From: Paracyclopina nana | Taxonomy: Eukaryota; Arthropoda; Copepoda; Cyclopoida; Cyclopettidae | Direction: 5' to 3' | NCBI GenBank assembly: GCA_019096065.1 | Contig: JAGUCH010000004.1 | Coordinates: 8,494,001 to 8,558,000 of the forward strand | DNA: 64,000 nucleotides | Part shown: positions 35,091-46,653 of the stretch, piece after piece | Position numbering within the stretch: position 1 is the first letter of the stretch | Layout: the number at the start of each line of letters is the position of its first letter | Program-made: the position numbers and the translations under genes | Notes under the pieces: model-generated | The model's database searches: none | Seen by the model: only the letters and a program-made list of their open reading frames with translations | Told to the model about the DNA's origin: nothing

Positions 35091-37066
35091 ATTAAATACT
35101 GGGCAAAGCGAATAAACGCGTTTATTGGCGAGACGAACATGCGTCGAAGGTTCTGCAGGATCAGCGATCCGCATTGGAAAAAGGAAAAGCCCAAAAAGAG
35201 CCCGAGGGAGCCACCCACGGCCACCAGGATGGCATTGAAGTCAAAAATCAAGTACTCTTCCATGATTTGCATTCTGTCGTCCTCATACCTCACGGCAACG
35301 AAGGTGATCCAGGGTACGTCGAGTGGAATGCTCTTTTTCGCCGTCTCATAGGTGATCTGGACGCAGGGACGCGGGCAGGCCGCGTCACGCTGCGCCGAAT
35401 CCGTCGTCAGCAAGCCGAGCATGCACTCGTACTCGTCCTTGGTGGTGCAATCTGCGAATAAAAGTGGACAAAAACTGGAAATTCTCGCTCTCGACGGCTT
35501 ACCCGCGAAGGCCTGCTGCGTATGGTTGGGCGCGAAAGCAAGCACGTTGGCGTTCTGGGGCACCCTGCACGCCGTCACCGTAATGTTCTTGCCGGCGTCC
35601 GTGCAGTTCAACACGCGATCGGCGTCGACGTGCCTCTTCACGAGAACATTTTGAATGTAGCACTTCTCCTGAGAATCCTCCGGCGGGTAAGTCCTGCAGC
35701 TTTTGGCCTCTTTTTGCACATGCCACCTTGTCAAGTGTCTCGTGATGGAGAGCAGAGTGAACTCCCCCATTCTAACCTTTTCCACCTTCGACCCCTTGCT
35801 CAGCTGATCCCCGGGCACCATGCCATATCTTGAGCCGGGGCTCTCGTGCAGGATGATCACCACTTCGCTGGGTTTTCTGCAACACCAATATTTCGAACGC
35901 TGTAATTGCTATAAAAAAGCCCGTGACGTTCAAAGTCATTTTGGAAAGGCGGCTTTTTCAGCGTGGAACCGTCAGGCTCAATTTACGGTTGAGTGATCGA
36001 CGTTTCAACGGCTAGATCCGACGCGAACTCCGGTCCAGCCGGCGAAACAACTTTTCTGCGGCCCCTACCAAGCGGTAGTTTTTCGAGTTAATTAGGTATA
36101 ACTGAGTTAACACCATTTTTCTTACTAATGCTTTGTCATTAACTAGTTAAGCTTTGATTCGCCGTTCCTCAGCATAATGCGATGAGAAGTTTCCAGCGCG
36201 GTCAAGTTGTGCTCACACTGTCTAGAGAGAGCCACGTCTCACGGTGCAGCTAACGGCTAGATCCGACGCGAACCCCGGTCCAGCGAAACAACTTCTCAGC
36301 GGCCCGTACAAAGTTGGTTAGGCGGGATAAAATATGTAGAAATGTCAGCCCGACCTTTTTTAGAAAAAATCAAAAAGGTACAGCTTGAGGTGTTCAAGGT
36401 TTTTCGGTAAAATTTACCAAATGAAAAATAAAATAATTTCACAAACGCTGGAATACAAATGGGCCGATATCGCGCCACCGTTTTGGCTTTCTTTTGGAAC
36501 TGAGTTTGGTCTGATCCAAAATTGGTGCATTTCTCTTACTTGCTAAAGTACGCAACTCCGACAAGCAGTTCGTCGGTTTGAGCTCGTTTTGGCTGCTTGA
36601 GCACAATGGTTGAGCACTTTCCGTACCAAAAGCTGTTCATGCCTTCCACGTAGTCAATCTCCGATGCATTGGTAGCGCTTTCGAAGGCGTCATTCGTGAT
36701 GATCTCCATGGCAACAGTAATAGCGTTCGGCCTCAAGGTTGCCGCTCGCCACACTTGGGCTAGGCTCATGCTGTCATCGATGCGCGGAAACTTGACGTTG
36801 GCCAGATCGCTGTCGAATTGTCCCGAGTAGAAGAAGAGGTTGGGCGAGGCGTTGTAGGAGTTGATGAGGAGATCCGAGTTGAACGGCGGATCAGAGCAGA
36901 CGGAAAACGAGGGCAACGGCTCGGGCTCCGTTTTCACCTCGCTCGACACGGATATGGAGCTCTTCCTCGCCAGGTACTTTTCGAACGTATCCAAGATTTG
37001 AAAGGTGAAACAGACGACCATTCCGAGAAATAAGAACACCCGAACGAGACCTGTACCGCTCGGCAT
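35024..37066 (-). CDS. DEG/ENaC (amiloride-sensitive) sodium channel family member
   Basis: Exons 37066-36540, 35876-35503 and 35451-35024; 442 residues. Two membrane segments: TM1 near residues 5-30 (LVRVFLFLGMVVCFTFQILDTF) followed by the family FSVCSDPPFN motif, and TM2 near the end with the selectivity-filter GxS type motif (VGGSLGLFLGFS). The Cys-rich extracellular part between them is shorter than usual. The ATG at 37066 is chosen because the upstream gene's poly(A) signal (minus strand, 37148-37153) lies just upstream and the longer frame begins with GTG. This gives almost no cytoplasmic N-terminus and no HG gating motif, so an upstream exon cannot be excluded. The last 67 bp overlap the SVEP1-like stop region on the other strand. 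Confidence 0.75.
35111..35116 (+). terminator. Poly(A) signal of the SVEP1-like gene
   Basis: AATAAA 20 bp after the TGA stop at 35088-35090. It lies within the opposite-strand coding exon of the DEG/ENaC gene. Confidence 0.6.
35877..36539 (-). other. Intron of the DEG/ENaC gene with a 243-bp-spaced direct repeat
   Basis: 663-bp intron. A block beginning AACGGCTAGATCCGACGCGA occurs at about 36008 and again at about 36251, each about 55 bp long. Nothing else recognised. Confidence 0.7.
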
Positions 37067-37147
37067 GCTTACCGCCACCGTTGAAGGTTGCAGAGCAACT
37101 GTGCCGACATATCTCCAATACTGACAATAGGAGATGCGTGCGTTCGA

Positions 37148-37153
37148 TTTATT
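37148..37153 (-). terminator. Poly(A) signal of the WD/RCC1 gene
   Basis: AATAAA on the minus strand (TTTATT on plus), about 105 nt after the stop codon of the upstream gene at 37259. It marks the boundary with the DEG/ENaC gene. Confidence 0.55.
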
Positions 37154-37258
37154 AAGTGGACCTAGCGTAGCATATGTAGCGCGTAATTGCGGAGTGTCGA
37201 CATCAATTATAGGTTTTCTTCCGGGCCTAATTATCACGTTCTAAAAGGTGGAGTACAA

Positions 37259-40200
37259 TCAAAGACTATTTAAGCCTGTCATCAAGGAAGTGAGGGTCTC
37301 TTCCTTCCGCCGTTGGATCTGCAGCCAATCCTTGACGGCTGCCGGGGCAAAGTAGGCTGCGTCCTCCTCCGACTTGAGCGACTTGACAAGAGAATCGCCG
37401 ACCCTCAGACAAAATTCCGGCGTGAACAGATCCACGAGCTTGGGGCCAAAGCTTTCCCCGTCGATGACCGGGCCGGCATTGACTTGGCGTTCATTGTTGG
37501 GGCAAAACAGGGTGAGCACCAAGACTTGCAGTAGGATTGCATCGAAATTCTGCAAGCGATTCACATGATGAGTACAAATTGAGTGGCACGCACCTGCACA
37601 CGTTACCTGAATGAATAGCTGTTCCAGTAGGACAAAGCTGAACTTTTGGTCTTGCCAACAAGCAATCAGTCGCTCGAGCAGTTGCCTCTTTACCTCCATT
37701 TTGGCTTCGTCCTCACCGAGGAGTGGGTTGGGATAATGCAGGTAAAATATGAAAGCTTCGAATATCGCCTCCCCACCCAAGTGTCCGCTCCTCACGAAGG
37801 CCTGCAGGGTGAAGTCGAAGGCTTGCATCAACTGGCCCGACATGAGGCTCAGCTTGGCTGCTGCCAGAGGATTGTCACTGATCAAACACTTCCTCACCAG
37901 CTTCTTGGCTTCCAGGGACTTGGCAAACAGCTCCAGTGTCAGGTGCAGCCGAAAATCCGGCCGATCGAGGTACTGGTCGTAGGCCGCAAAAAAGCCCACG
38001 AGCTGCGCGTTTTGCTCAATGGCGGAGCTGGCCCTCGCAGATACTTGCTCTTGGCTCATGCCCTCATTGGAGTAGACGCCGGCATTGATGCCGGCCACGG
38101 GCTTGGGCACGTCGCAGGAGTTTTGCAAGCTGTGCTGCAGTCTGATGATCCTCTTGGTAGACTTCATGTACAGTACCTTGCCCTCCCAGTTGCCGCCTCC
38201 AGGCCCGTCTTCCATCGGAGGTACGCCATGCTGTCCGCTGCCGTTGTTGCCCCACACGAAGACACTTCCAGCCTCGCTCAGCGCGAGGCTGTAGTCGCCA
38301 CCGCAAGCTATTTCCATGATCGCCTCGTCCTGCAGGGCGCTGACTAGGGTCGGCAGCTTGGCCTCCTTCCGAGAACCGATGCCGAGCTGGCCGTCCAGAT
38401 TCCTTCCGAAGGCCAGAACGGAGCCGGTGTCCGTCAGGATGAGCGAGTGCTGGTTGCCGCACGCAACTTTTTTGACAGTGAACAAGCCAGCAACGCTGCT
38501 GACCAGAGTGGGATGCAGATGAGAAGGCTCAGCCTCAGCGGCGGGAGCCGGCTCGTTCTCGGCGAACGCGTTCACCTCGTCACTGATGAGCTTGTTCTTC
38601 TTCTTTTGCTGAGCTTCCAACCGAAGAACCTGAGGGTTGCACCCCCACATGTACAGCCTCTGGCCGCTGCGGTCAAAGGCTAAATTGTGAAAGTAGCCAC
38701 AGCTGATTTGGTGGATGTCACCAGCGAGCGAAGCAACCAAGGTCGGTACCGTGGACTTTTTCGTCTCGCCAATGCCAAGCTGACCGAACAGACCGCATCC
38801 AAAAGACCACACTTGGCCAGTTACCGTCAAAGCCAGAGTGTGCGCGTAGCCGCATTCAATCTGACGCACCTTGCCCCTCAAAGCCAGCCTCTGAGGCTCG
38901 CATTCGTTTTCTATCGAGTTGTGGCCAAGTTGCCCATGCACGCCCCAGCCCCAAGTCCATGCTCGGCCTTCGTCATCTAGTGCCGCTGAATGATAGCTTC
39001 CGGCAGAGATACCGACGATTGCGGCTTTGGCCAGAGTCCTCACCAGAGTGGGCTTTTTAGCCATCACAACACTTCGACCAAGGCCGAGTTGGCCAAGCTT
39101 CGATGAGCCCCACGCATACAGGCCACAATTCGTCAATGCCAACGAGTGAAGCTTGCCGCATTTCACCGCAACAACGACAATCCTCTGCTGGCCACCCCGA
39201 AGCAGGCCACTGAAAAACTCGACAGCCTTCGGTGGAGAGAACCTGGTGGCGGAGGTCACCGAGTTGGCAGGCAGGCCAAGGACGCCACCGGCAGACGCAC
39301 CCCATGCCAATATGACACCGGATTTGGGCCTGACCAGGAGCACATGAGCATAGCCTGCCGCAAGAAGATTGCCGTTGGCCGAGGAGGCCTTTTTCGGTAG
39401 CTTCACAATCTCGCCGGTGTCAGCCACCGCTTTGACTAGACTTGGATCACAGCGCATTAAGGAACTGTGGAAAAAGAAGGATTAGCAAGGATGCGTAGTT
39501 TAGTCCAAGTTTAACTACCTGGATGTCTTCTTCAGCCACAGCAGCTGAACAGTTATGTAAAAGTTGAGCAGCATCAGGCCAAACTCGTTGCTCTCGCGAC
39601 CATCCCTTAAATGCCAAAGAATCGGCCATAACTCTGGTCGATCAGGCCTGCATTGCTCAACGACTGCCTCCAAATCATGCTCCTGCAGCATTGGCAAAAG
39701 ACCAATGACAATCCTCACTATCTGCTCTCCCAGAGCGGGAAAGGCAACGCAATTCGCCAAATTGTCTCTTTGGTGGACCAGACACTCCAAAAGGCCTTTG
39801 CGTTCGCTGGCAGCCATTTCTGCCAAAACCTTAGCCATGGAGTCTTGGAGATCCTTCACGTTGTCCGTTTCGAGAGACAGGAGTTGAGCAAATGCGGCAG
39901 CAATGGCGACTAGCATGTCCGCGTAAAGGCCTCGTGTCAATGCCAAGTGCCCAAGTAGGCCCCACTCTCTGGTTTCCGCAGCCAGTCGAACCGACAAACA
40001 CTCGTCGTACCTGGTGGGGAACAAGTGAGATAGTATGTCACAACCCTAAATTACTGTGCTATATTAGTCACCATGGGTTGGAGTCGAGGTAAGATTGGAC
40101 TCTTAGGCGTAGGTCATCGACCATACTGGGCTCGGAGGCCAGTGCCATTTGAAAATACGCCATCAGAGCCAGATTTGACAGATGAATTCTATCAGACGGG

Positions 40201-42130
40201 CTGGCCTCTAGATTAGATGTCTTGAAAAGTACGTTCAGGTAGCTTAATAGTTCAGTGACGCGTCCAGAAGCCGCAAACTTGAGAACAGTCTTCAAGTGCT
40301 TGCATCCGGATTGCCTGTAAAGCGAAATGGCCCCCGAGAAATCTTTCTTCGTTAACTTGATATCAGCAGCCAACTCAAACAGACTTTTGGCCTCTAGGCT
40401 GAAGCAGGCGGCAATTTTCTCCGCCTCCTTCACCAGGCCGGAGGTAGTTAAGGCCAAAAATGCCGACACTGGGTCTTGATCTAGTCGAAGGATGTAGACT
40501 GCCTTAGTCGTCACGACGAGAACAGGTGCGAAGAGGGCTTGACCCCGCGACTTGGCCTCGTTCACCTTATGGCCCACATCAGTGGCCAATTTTACGCACG
40601 GGTCTGTGATGAGGCCATGGCTTGGAGCAGAAGAGGCTGCGTCGGAGGTGGAAGAGTTATCACTAGGGGTGCTGGAACTTGAACTGTGAGCAGAGGATCC
40701 ATCAGAAGACGACACAACTTTGTAGAACTTCAGCACGACTTCATCATTGGCGAGGAGGAAAGACTGCAGGATTGGATCTTCACGCGGCTTGTCAAGGCTG
40801 ATTTCGGAGTGGTGCGAGGAAATGACCTTGATGGCAGACTTGTTTGTCTTCACTATCATCACCTTGTCCATGATGAGGACAGTCTCCGTCTGCTTGGGCA
40901 GCTTGAACGCAGCTTGCGGCAACACCTCTAGCTCGTGATTGTGCATGGTGAGAATAGCTGTGTCTCGGAAAAGCCCACTGATCACTTTTTGGCCTTTGAC
41001 GTTCGTTTGAACCTGAAATCAGAGTGGGTCACGCTATCGTCATCGAACGATTGAGGGCAAAGTGTGGACCAACCTGTAGTTGCGTGTCTCCCACCTTTGC
41101 CCCGAGGGGCTCTGGGAGGGCTGCGGATTGGTTTGAGCTTGGCGCCGACACAAGGTTCGTGCCATTTTGGCCACCAACCGGTTGGCCGCTGCAGATTTTC
41201 TTGTCAAATATCTTGCGACTTTCACTTAGCCTCAGCCTGAGGCTGGCAATGGAGGCCACACTCATTTGCTTGAGTCCAGCTAGCCTGGAGCGCGTGGGCA
41301 AGTAGTCCTCGTTAGAGGACGGCTCCAAGTCTGAAATTTGTGAGCTCAACGAGCCCGCCATCGCTGCCTTCTCCAGAGTGGGCGTTTTGGGGTTGCTGGC
41401 AACCTCATTGGCCCCGCACCACGCATACCCAGAGGACCTTTGCTCAACGAGTTGACGCCATTGCTTGCCGCTCGAGTCCGTGATGAAAATGAAAGTGTTG
41501 TCATTGGTGTCATCGCTCACCTGTTCTATCCTCACGATGGACTTGTCGCTGACATTGACATGGCCAATCTGGGAAGGCGAGCAATATAACAGAGGTGACC
41601 AAATGCCACTGTAATATGGATTTTACCTCCTTGCCGTCCACGAGGTCAACGATAATGACAAATCCGTGATTAGTCCCAATGATGGCCAAGGCTTTGCCTT
41701 CGCTGGTGGCCCACCAACAAATGGCGTTAGGCATTGCACGCCTCGCCATTTCCACCTCGTCTTGAGCTCGCACGATTCGCACCTTCTTGTTGCCATGGCT
41801 TGGCTGGTCCGGGGAGAGTAGCGCTTTTACGGGTACGACAGCGAGGAGGCCGGAGCAAGTCCCGATAAGCAGAAGGTCGTCCTGAGTGCTGAAACAGAGG
41901 GCTAGGGGTGCCAGGAGTGGATCTGAGAACCACGAGATCCAGCACGTCTTAACTTGGCCGCCCTTGCCGAGGCTCAGGCTTACAAGAGGCGAATGGCCTC
42001 CCGATGTCCTCGGGACGATAGCTACGCCCAATTGGCGGCATGAGGTCACCTCACACGTCAGAATTTGAGCCTTGTTAGCCAAAGAAAGGACTTGCTCGAG
42101 TTGGAACAGGTTTGGGCTCAGCTCCGACAT
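37259..42130 (-). CDS. Large beta-propeller and RCC1-repeat protein, claret/GLO-4-like
   Basis: Exons complement(37259..37549, 37607..39464, 39519..40010, 40072..41012, 41074..41568, 41627..42130); introns 54-61 nt; 1,526 residues. The N-terminal ~400 residues look like a WD-type propeller (FSTQDDLLLIGTCSGLLAVVPV; GKALAIIGTNHGFVIIVDL). A low-complexity Ser stretch is followed by a helical region with LALTTSGLVKEAEKIAACF, like HPS5/VPS membrane-coat proteins. From about residue 900 there are RCC1 repeats (AWGSSKLGQLGLGRSV; TWGWGVHGQLGH; SFGCGLFGQLGIG; AFGRNLDGQLGIG; VWGNNGSGQHGV), then a helical tail. Drosophila claret and C. elegans GLO-4 are RCC1 proteins acting with Rab32/38-type GTPases in lysosome-related organelles. 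The 57-nt intron 37550-37606 is in frame and free of stops, so retention is possible. Orthology is inferred. Confidence 0.8.
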
Positions 42131-42603
42131 GGTCGCTTCGAGATCTAATCCCTCGGCGACAACCGCTGCATCACAGAATCATCATTTCAATCTCCCTTGC
42201 AGCCATTGCCGAGTGATTTGCTAACTTTGACTTACAGTTTTTTCTCTCATGAAAACAACATATGACGGATCGACAATTGCTACAAGCAGGTGCTATGGGC
42301 GAGTTAATTTTGCAAATTTCTCCACGAAAGCAGGTCAACGCTTGAACCACACTTGGCTTGGATTTTAAGTCAACTCTATGATGCCACAAGGGTCCCTGGG
42401 TACAGCGCGCTGCCATCCATTCGAGGTTGAACCTGGGAGTTGTGCCCGTGAATTGATGTTTCGAGATGTACATCAACACAAAAGCAAGTTTGACGCATGC
42501 GGCGCTCTCGCAACCTACGTACAATTTTAAATGACAAGTCAACGATATGGTACGTCGGCCAGCTCGCCCAGTCGCGAGATCCAGAAGTTCACACACGCAC
42601 AAC
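42131..42603. promoter_or_regulatory. Bidirectional promoter region, WD/RCC1 gene and APRT
   Basis: The two start codons lie 473 bp apart, head to head. No TATA box or other site stands out. A short conserved-looking open frame on the minus strand (42171-42641) is not supported as a gene. Confidence 0.55.
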
Positions 42604-43396
42604 ATGGCTGATCCGCGGCTGAAATTACTTCGTGACAACATTGTTCCCTATGCCAACTTTCCTAAGGCTGGAGTCGTGTTCCAGGACCTGTTCGGGGCAA
42701 TGCGTAAAGCCGACGTCCTCCAGGCCTTGATCGGGCTCGTAGAGGACTTTGCCCTGTCGCTCCAGGGTCGGGTGGACTGCGTAGTGGGCCTGGATTCCAG
42801 AGGATTTCTCTTCGGGCCTTGTATGGCAGCAAAGCTGAACGTACCATTCGTACCGGTATGAAGGATTCTTTGCCATAAAAAATGTGAACTCGTTAAATAA
42901 CAGCCTCGTTTCGTTAATCATTGATGCCTAATAATAGCTGAATTCATTTTGGGCCAAGTATTGCTGGATTTACCAAAAAATGTCCGATTTGTCTTGAAAT
43001 GGCAGCCACCCACCATTTTTGAATACGCTTCTCACTTCTGTAGAGACACACTATCTAGGGTGATCATGCATCCAAATTTTATTGCAGGTGCGCAAGAAAG
43101 GGAAGCTTCCCGGAGAATGCTTGAGTGCCAGCTACGACTTGGAGTACGGTAGCGCCACCGTGGAGCTGCAAAGGAACGCTTTCGACTTTTGCAAGAAAGA
43201 GCCGCGCGTGCTCGTCGTTGACGACCTGCTGGCCACCGGAGGCACCTTGGAGGCCGCCTGCAAGCTCGTCAACGACCTTGGCAATGGCGTCAGAGTCACT
43301 CATGCTTTCGTTATCATCGAGCTAGGTTTTCTGAAGGGTGGCGACAAGCTGCGAGACATTGCCCTCACCTCCCTTATCCAATTCAACGATGAATAA
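42604..43396 (+). CDS. APRT: Adenine phosphoribosyltransferase
   Basis: Exons 42604-42855 and 43088-43396; 186 residues, close to the usual 180. It makes AMP from adenine and phosphoribosyl pyrophosphate (purine salvage, cytosol). Hallmarks: GVVFQDL near the N-terminus, GLDSRGFLFG (substrate loop), RKKGKLPG, ASYDLEYG, and the phosphoribosyl-binding motif VLVVDDLLATGGT with its two adjacent Asp. The start is the first ATG, giving MADPRLKLL like other APRTs. It is head to head with the WD/RCC1 gene and tail to tail with the C3orf38-like gene. Confidence 0.96.
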
Positions 43397-43397
43397 A
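43392..43397 (+). terminator. Poly(A) signal overlapping the APRT stop codon
   Basis: AATAAA at 43392-43397 contains the TAA stop codon (43394-43396). No other AATAAA follows before the next gene's coding end at 43471. Confidence 0.5.
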
Positions 43398-43470
43398 TGT
43401 CTAACTCATAATAATATATATATCATTTCAAAGTGCACAACGTAAATCTCTCGGTGATGGCGGAACAATA

Positions 43471-44625
43471 TCAGCTAAAAGCCATGTGACCTTGGCCGCC
43501 TGAGGACGACGACGGGCTTTCTCTGGAAGGCGGTGATGACGAGGCGACTGAGGACGAGGCCGTGGAGGAGGTGAAAACGAGCTCTGACTGTTGGCAATGC
43601 CTACTACTGCTACTCACAAGGGTAGCGTGGGTGAACTTGATTTTCCAGTTGTTGCCCGAGGTCGAGGGGTCGCGGGCGAGTCCGAATTGCTGGGTGAACG
43701 TGCCGCACAGGCGGGGGCCGGCATGCAACGTGCCCGCGGCAGTGACCAGGGCTAGCCCGTGTGCGTCGATGACACCCTGAACCCCTTCTCGAGGGCTGAC
43801 GTTGGGATTGAATGTGAGGCCGTGCTTGCGCACCACATCTTTGAGCAATTCCGAAGCCAGCCGTCCGTTCTCCTCGACACCGGTGGACTCGGAGGGTCCT
43901 ATTGCAAATTCTCGATTGCATTACCGACCATACAAGCAGTACAATAACGATCTACCTGAGGGCGCCGCCTGCAGCGTGACCCTGGCACTGGCATCGAGCC
44001 AGAAGTGATGTGATCCGAAGGCGTCGTCACAGTCGAGGCTGCCGTTGAGCAGAGGGTAGTACCAGCGCACGAAGCTGCAGGCCATCTCCATGACCTCGAG
44101 GGTGGAGGGCGTCGAGGCGGAAGCGGCCTCCATGTCTTCCTGCATTTCAAGCGAGTTCTCGTTGTCGCTGTCAATGTGCTGATTGATGACGTCGCGGAGG
44201 AGTCCGTGGGTGGAGAGCGGGTGGTTGAAGTCGAGGCTGAGGAGGCTTGAGTAGGAGGTGTTGCGAGAGGGCGCGGGCGCCTCGGGGAGGCTGTCCTCCT
44301 CCAAGAGGGCGGGACCGACGGTAGCCTGCTGGTTACTTCCCCACAGCTGGAGCACATGGGACACGAACACCGACTTGTCCGCAGAGGCCTCAATCGACAC
44401 CTTCTTGGCGTGCAAGTACTTGAACAGAAGCTCCCTCTTGATCTTTCGCCTCCGGAGCAGATCACTAGGTTTCTCCGTGTGCAGCAAAATGGCCGAGATG
44501 GCCTCTGAGGACGTCTCAGGCAGGATGAGCCGCGAGGTCACGGTCTGCGCCAGCGAGTTAAGGTCGCGGGCCGGCAGTCGCGCCAGCAGCTCGGAAATAC
44601 CGTGCTTCTCTTTCTCCGTCAACAT
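43471..44625 (-). CDS. C3orf38-like protein (DUF4518 family)
   Basis: Exons 44625-43956 and 43898-43471; 365 residues against about 330 in mammals. The N-terminal part (LPARDLNSLAQTVTSRLILP, LRRRKIKRELLFKYLHAKKV) matches the vertebrate C3orf38 family, a nuclear protein linked to apoptosis whose biochemical role is not established. The second half (FVRWYYPLLNG, DHFWLDASARVTL) is an NTF2-like fold in that family. The C-terminus is Ser-rich and unlike the family. A GTGAGT near 43618 could be a donor for a further small exon; I kept the continuous frame. Confidence 0.85.
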
Positions 44626-45311
44626 GGCATTTTACACAAATTTGCGCAGTTCGACAACACACTTCAACTGATGATCGAATTTTGAACGCGCGACACGCCG
44701 AAAACTAAGCCCAGTCCTCATTTGAGGCCTGACACCTGACCAATCTCTGGCAGCTTTTCCGAGGAGTGGTCAGCACGCATTGCTTTGCTTGTGACGCAAA
44801 AGTTCTGCTCGCTAAAGACCTGGCCAAACTTGCGGAAAACTAGCCCTCAGAGATCCATCTTAATGTTGGTACATGGCCTTAAATAGTGCGGCGCGCTCCA
44901 TCTGATCTGGAGCGCTTATTTTTGTCCTGCGCAGTTGTTGCTAGGCCAAAACGGAGCGCCTTCGTTGCGACTGAAATTTCGCTACAGCCAGCGACTTATG
45001 TATTTATAAATGTCCAAATGTTGGTAAAAATCTTAAGCGCAAATCAACAACGGCCATTCGCAATGATTGCCGGAAAATGCTTGCGTGCCCAAATTAGAAT
45101 TGTCCACCCCATCTCATTTGAAATTGAAGGTCTGTGCCGGAAAAGGCCAAATCAGCGGTGTCACGCCTCAGGCCTGTTTTGCATGCTGAGCGTACGCAGT
45201 AAACAACAGCTGAAATGACAACAAGATGGAAGAAGCGCTAACGGTAGTTGTTGGGCGCGCTTGCTACAGCTCCGCAAGCTAGAGTCGAAGGAGACAGGTG
45301 AAAGTGCCAGC
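44626..45311. promoter_or_regulatory. Bidirectional promoter region, C3orf38-like and PDSS1
   Basis: 686 bp between two divergent start codons, with an inverted CCAAT near 44740 (GACCAATC). No long open frame with support. Confidence 0.5.
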
Positions 45312-46588
45312 ATGAGCCGTCGGCTAGTGTCATCGGCCTTCCGGATCGCGACGAGGTCGTCCTCCACAGTTGGCCTCCAGCAGGCGGGCAAGAATGCCCT
45401 GCAGTACCCCAAGGTGGACGCCACCTCCCTCGTCTCCGCCCACCTCGACGCCATGGTGGGAGAGATCCACCAGGAACTCCAGGACGAGCTGAGGGACTCG
45501 ACTGAGTTGGCCGACATGGCCAAGTACTACTTCGACGGCCAAGGCAAAGCCGTACGCCCCGTCATAGCCATGACAGTCGGCCACGCCTTCAACGTCCACT
45601 GCGGCGTGCCAGAGGACTCGGACGTCTTTAGCAAGCAGCGCAAAGTCTCCATCATCTCCGAGATGATCCACACGGCCAGCCTGGTCCACGACGACATCCT
45701 GGATGGGTAACCGTCATTGCGTTTATCACTTGTCACTCACTTCATGCGCGTTGTACGTTGCAGAGCCGAAACGCGGAGAGGGAAGGTGTCCGTGAACCGG
45801 CGGTGGGATGCTGGCAGGTCCACCTATGCTGGAGACTACATCCTCGCCGTCGCCTCCAAAGTTCTTGCTCAAATTCGCCACGAGGAGGTTTTGATTGTCC
45901 TTGCCCAAGTCCTCGCCGATTTAGTGCAAGGAGAGTTCCAGCAGCTGCAGAACAAGTCCGACTCCAATGAGAGGTAAACTCGCCAATAATAATAAAGATC
46001 TTTCATGACGTCGTCACGATACCCTCGGCAGATTCCAGCTCTATCTGGCCAAGACGTTCAACAAGACCGCGTCGCTCATTGCCTACTGCTGCAAGGCCAA
46101 TGGGCTGCTAGCGGCCTCCAGCTTGAGCAAGGAGGAGGCGAGCGTGCACGCGGAGGCGGCATACACTTATGGACGCAACGTGGGCATCGCCTTCCAACTC
46201 GTCGACGACATCCTCGACTTTGTGGCCTCGTCTGAGCAGCTTGGCAAACCGGCTGCGGCCGACCTCAAGCTCGGCCTCGCCACCGCGCCGGTTCTCTTTG
46301 CCACCAACAAGTACCCGGTGCTCGAGCAGATGATTGCGCGACGCTTTGCTCACCCTGGAGACGTGGAAAGTGCCTTCAAATATGTAAGCTTCCAGCTAAA
46401 CACAAGCGAACCATGTTTCTAGCACTTCCAATTTCCAGGTGTTGGATAGCGACGGACTTGACCGCACTCGCAAGTTGGCCCGCCAACATTGCGACCTCGC
46501 TCTAACCTCCATCGAGCCCTTGACCGACTCCAAATATAAATGGGCACTCGCAACCATGACTGATAACGTCATAAACAGGCTCAAATAA
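45312..46588 (+). CDS. PDSS1: All-trans polyprenyl (decaprenyl) diphosphate synthase subunit 1
   Basis: Exons 45312-45706, 45764-45973, 46032-46383, 46439-46588; 368 residues. It extends the isoprenoid side chain of ubiquinone in the mitochondrial matrix, working with PDSS2. The start MSRRLVSSAFRIATRSS is a typical Arg/Ser-rich import peptide. Both catalytic Asp-rich motifs are present: first DDILD in LVHDDILDG, second DDILD in FQLVDDILDF; GKAVRP and LATAPVLFA also fit the family. Usual length is about 400. Poly(A) signal AATAAA near 46617, only about 35 bp before the opposite MTX2 stop. Confidence 0.95.
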
Positions 46589-46653
46589 CTATGTTTTGTT
46601 GACTTCTATCATACATCAATAAAGTCTAGTATAGTTTTGCTAGCATCGCTCTA

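Noticed and set aside
42171-42641. 156-codon minus-strand frame between the WD/RCC1 gene and APRT
   Set aside because: It overlaps the APRT start antisense and shows no domain, signal peptide or splice logic; more likely promoter DNA.
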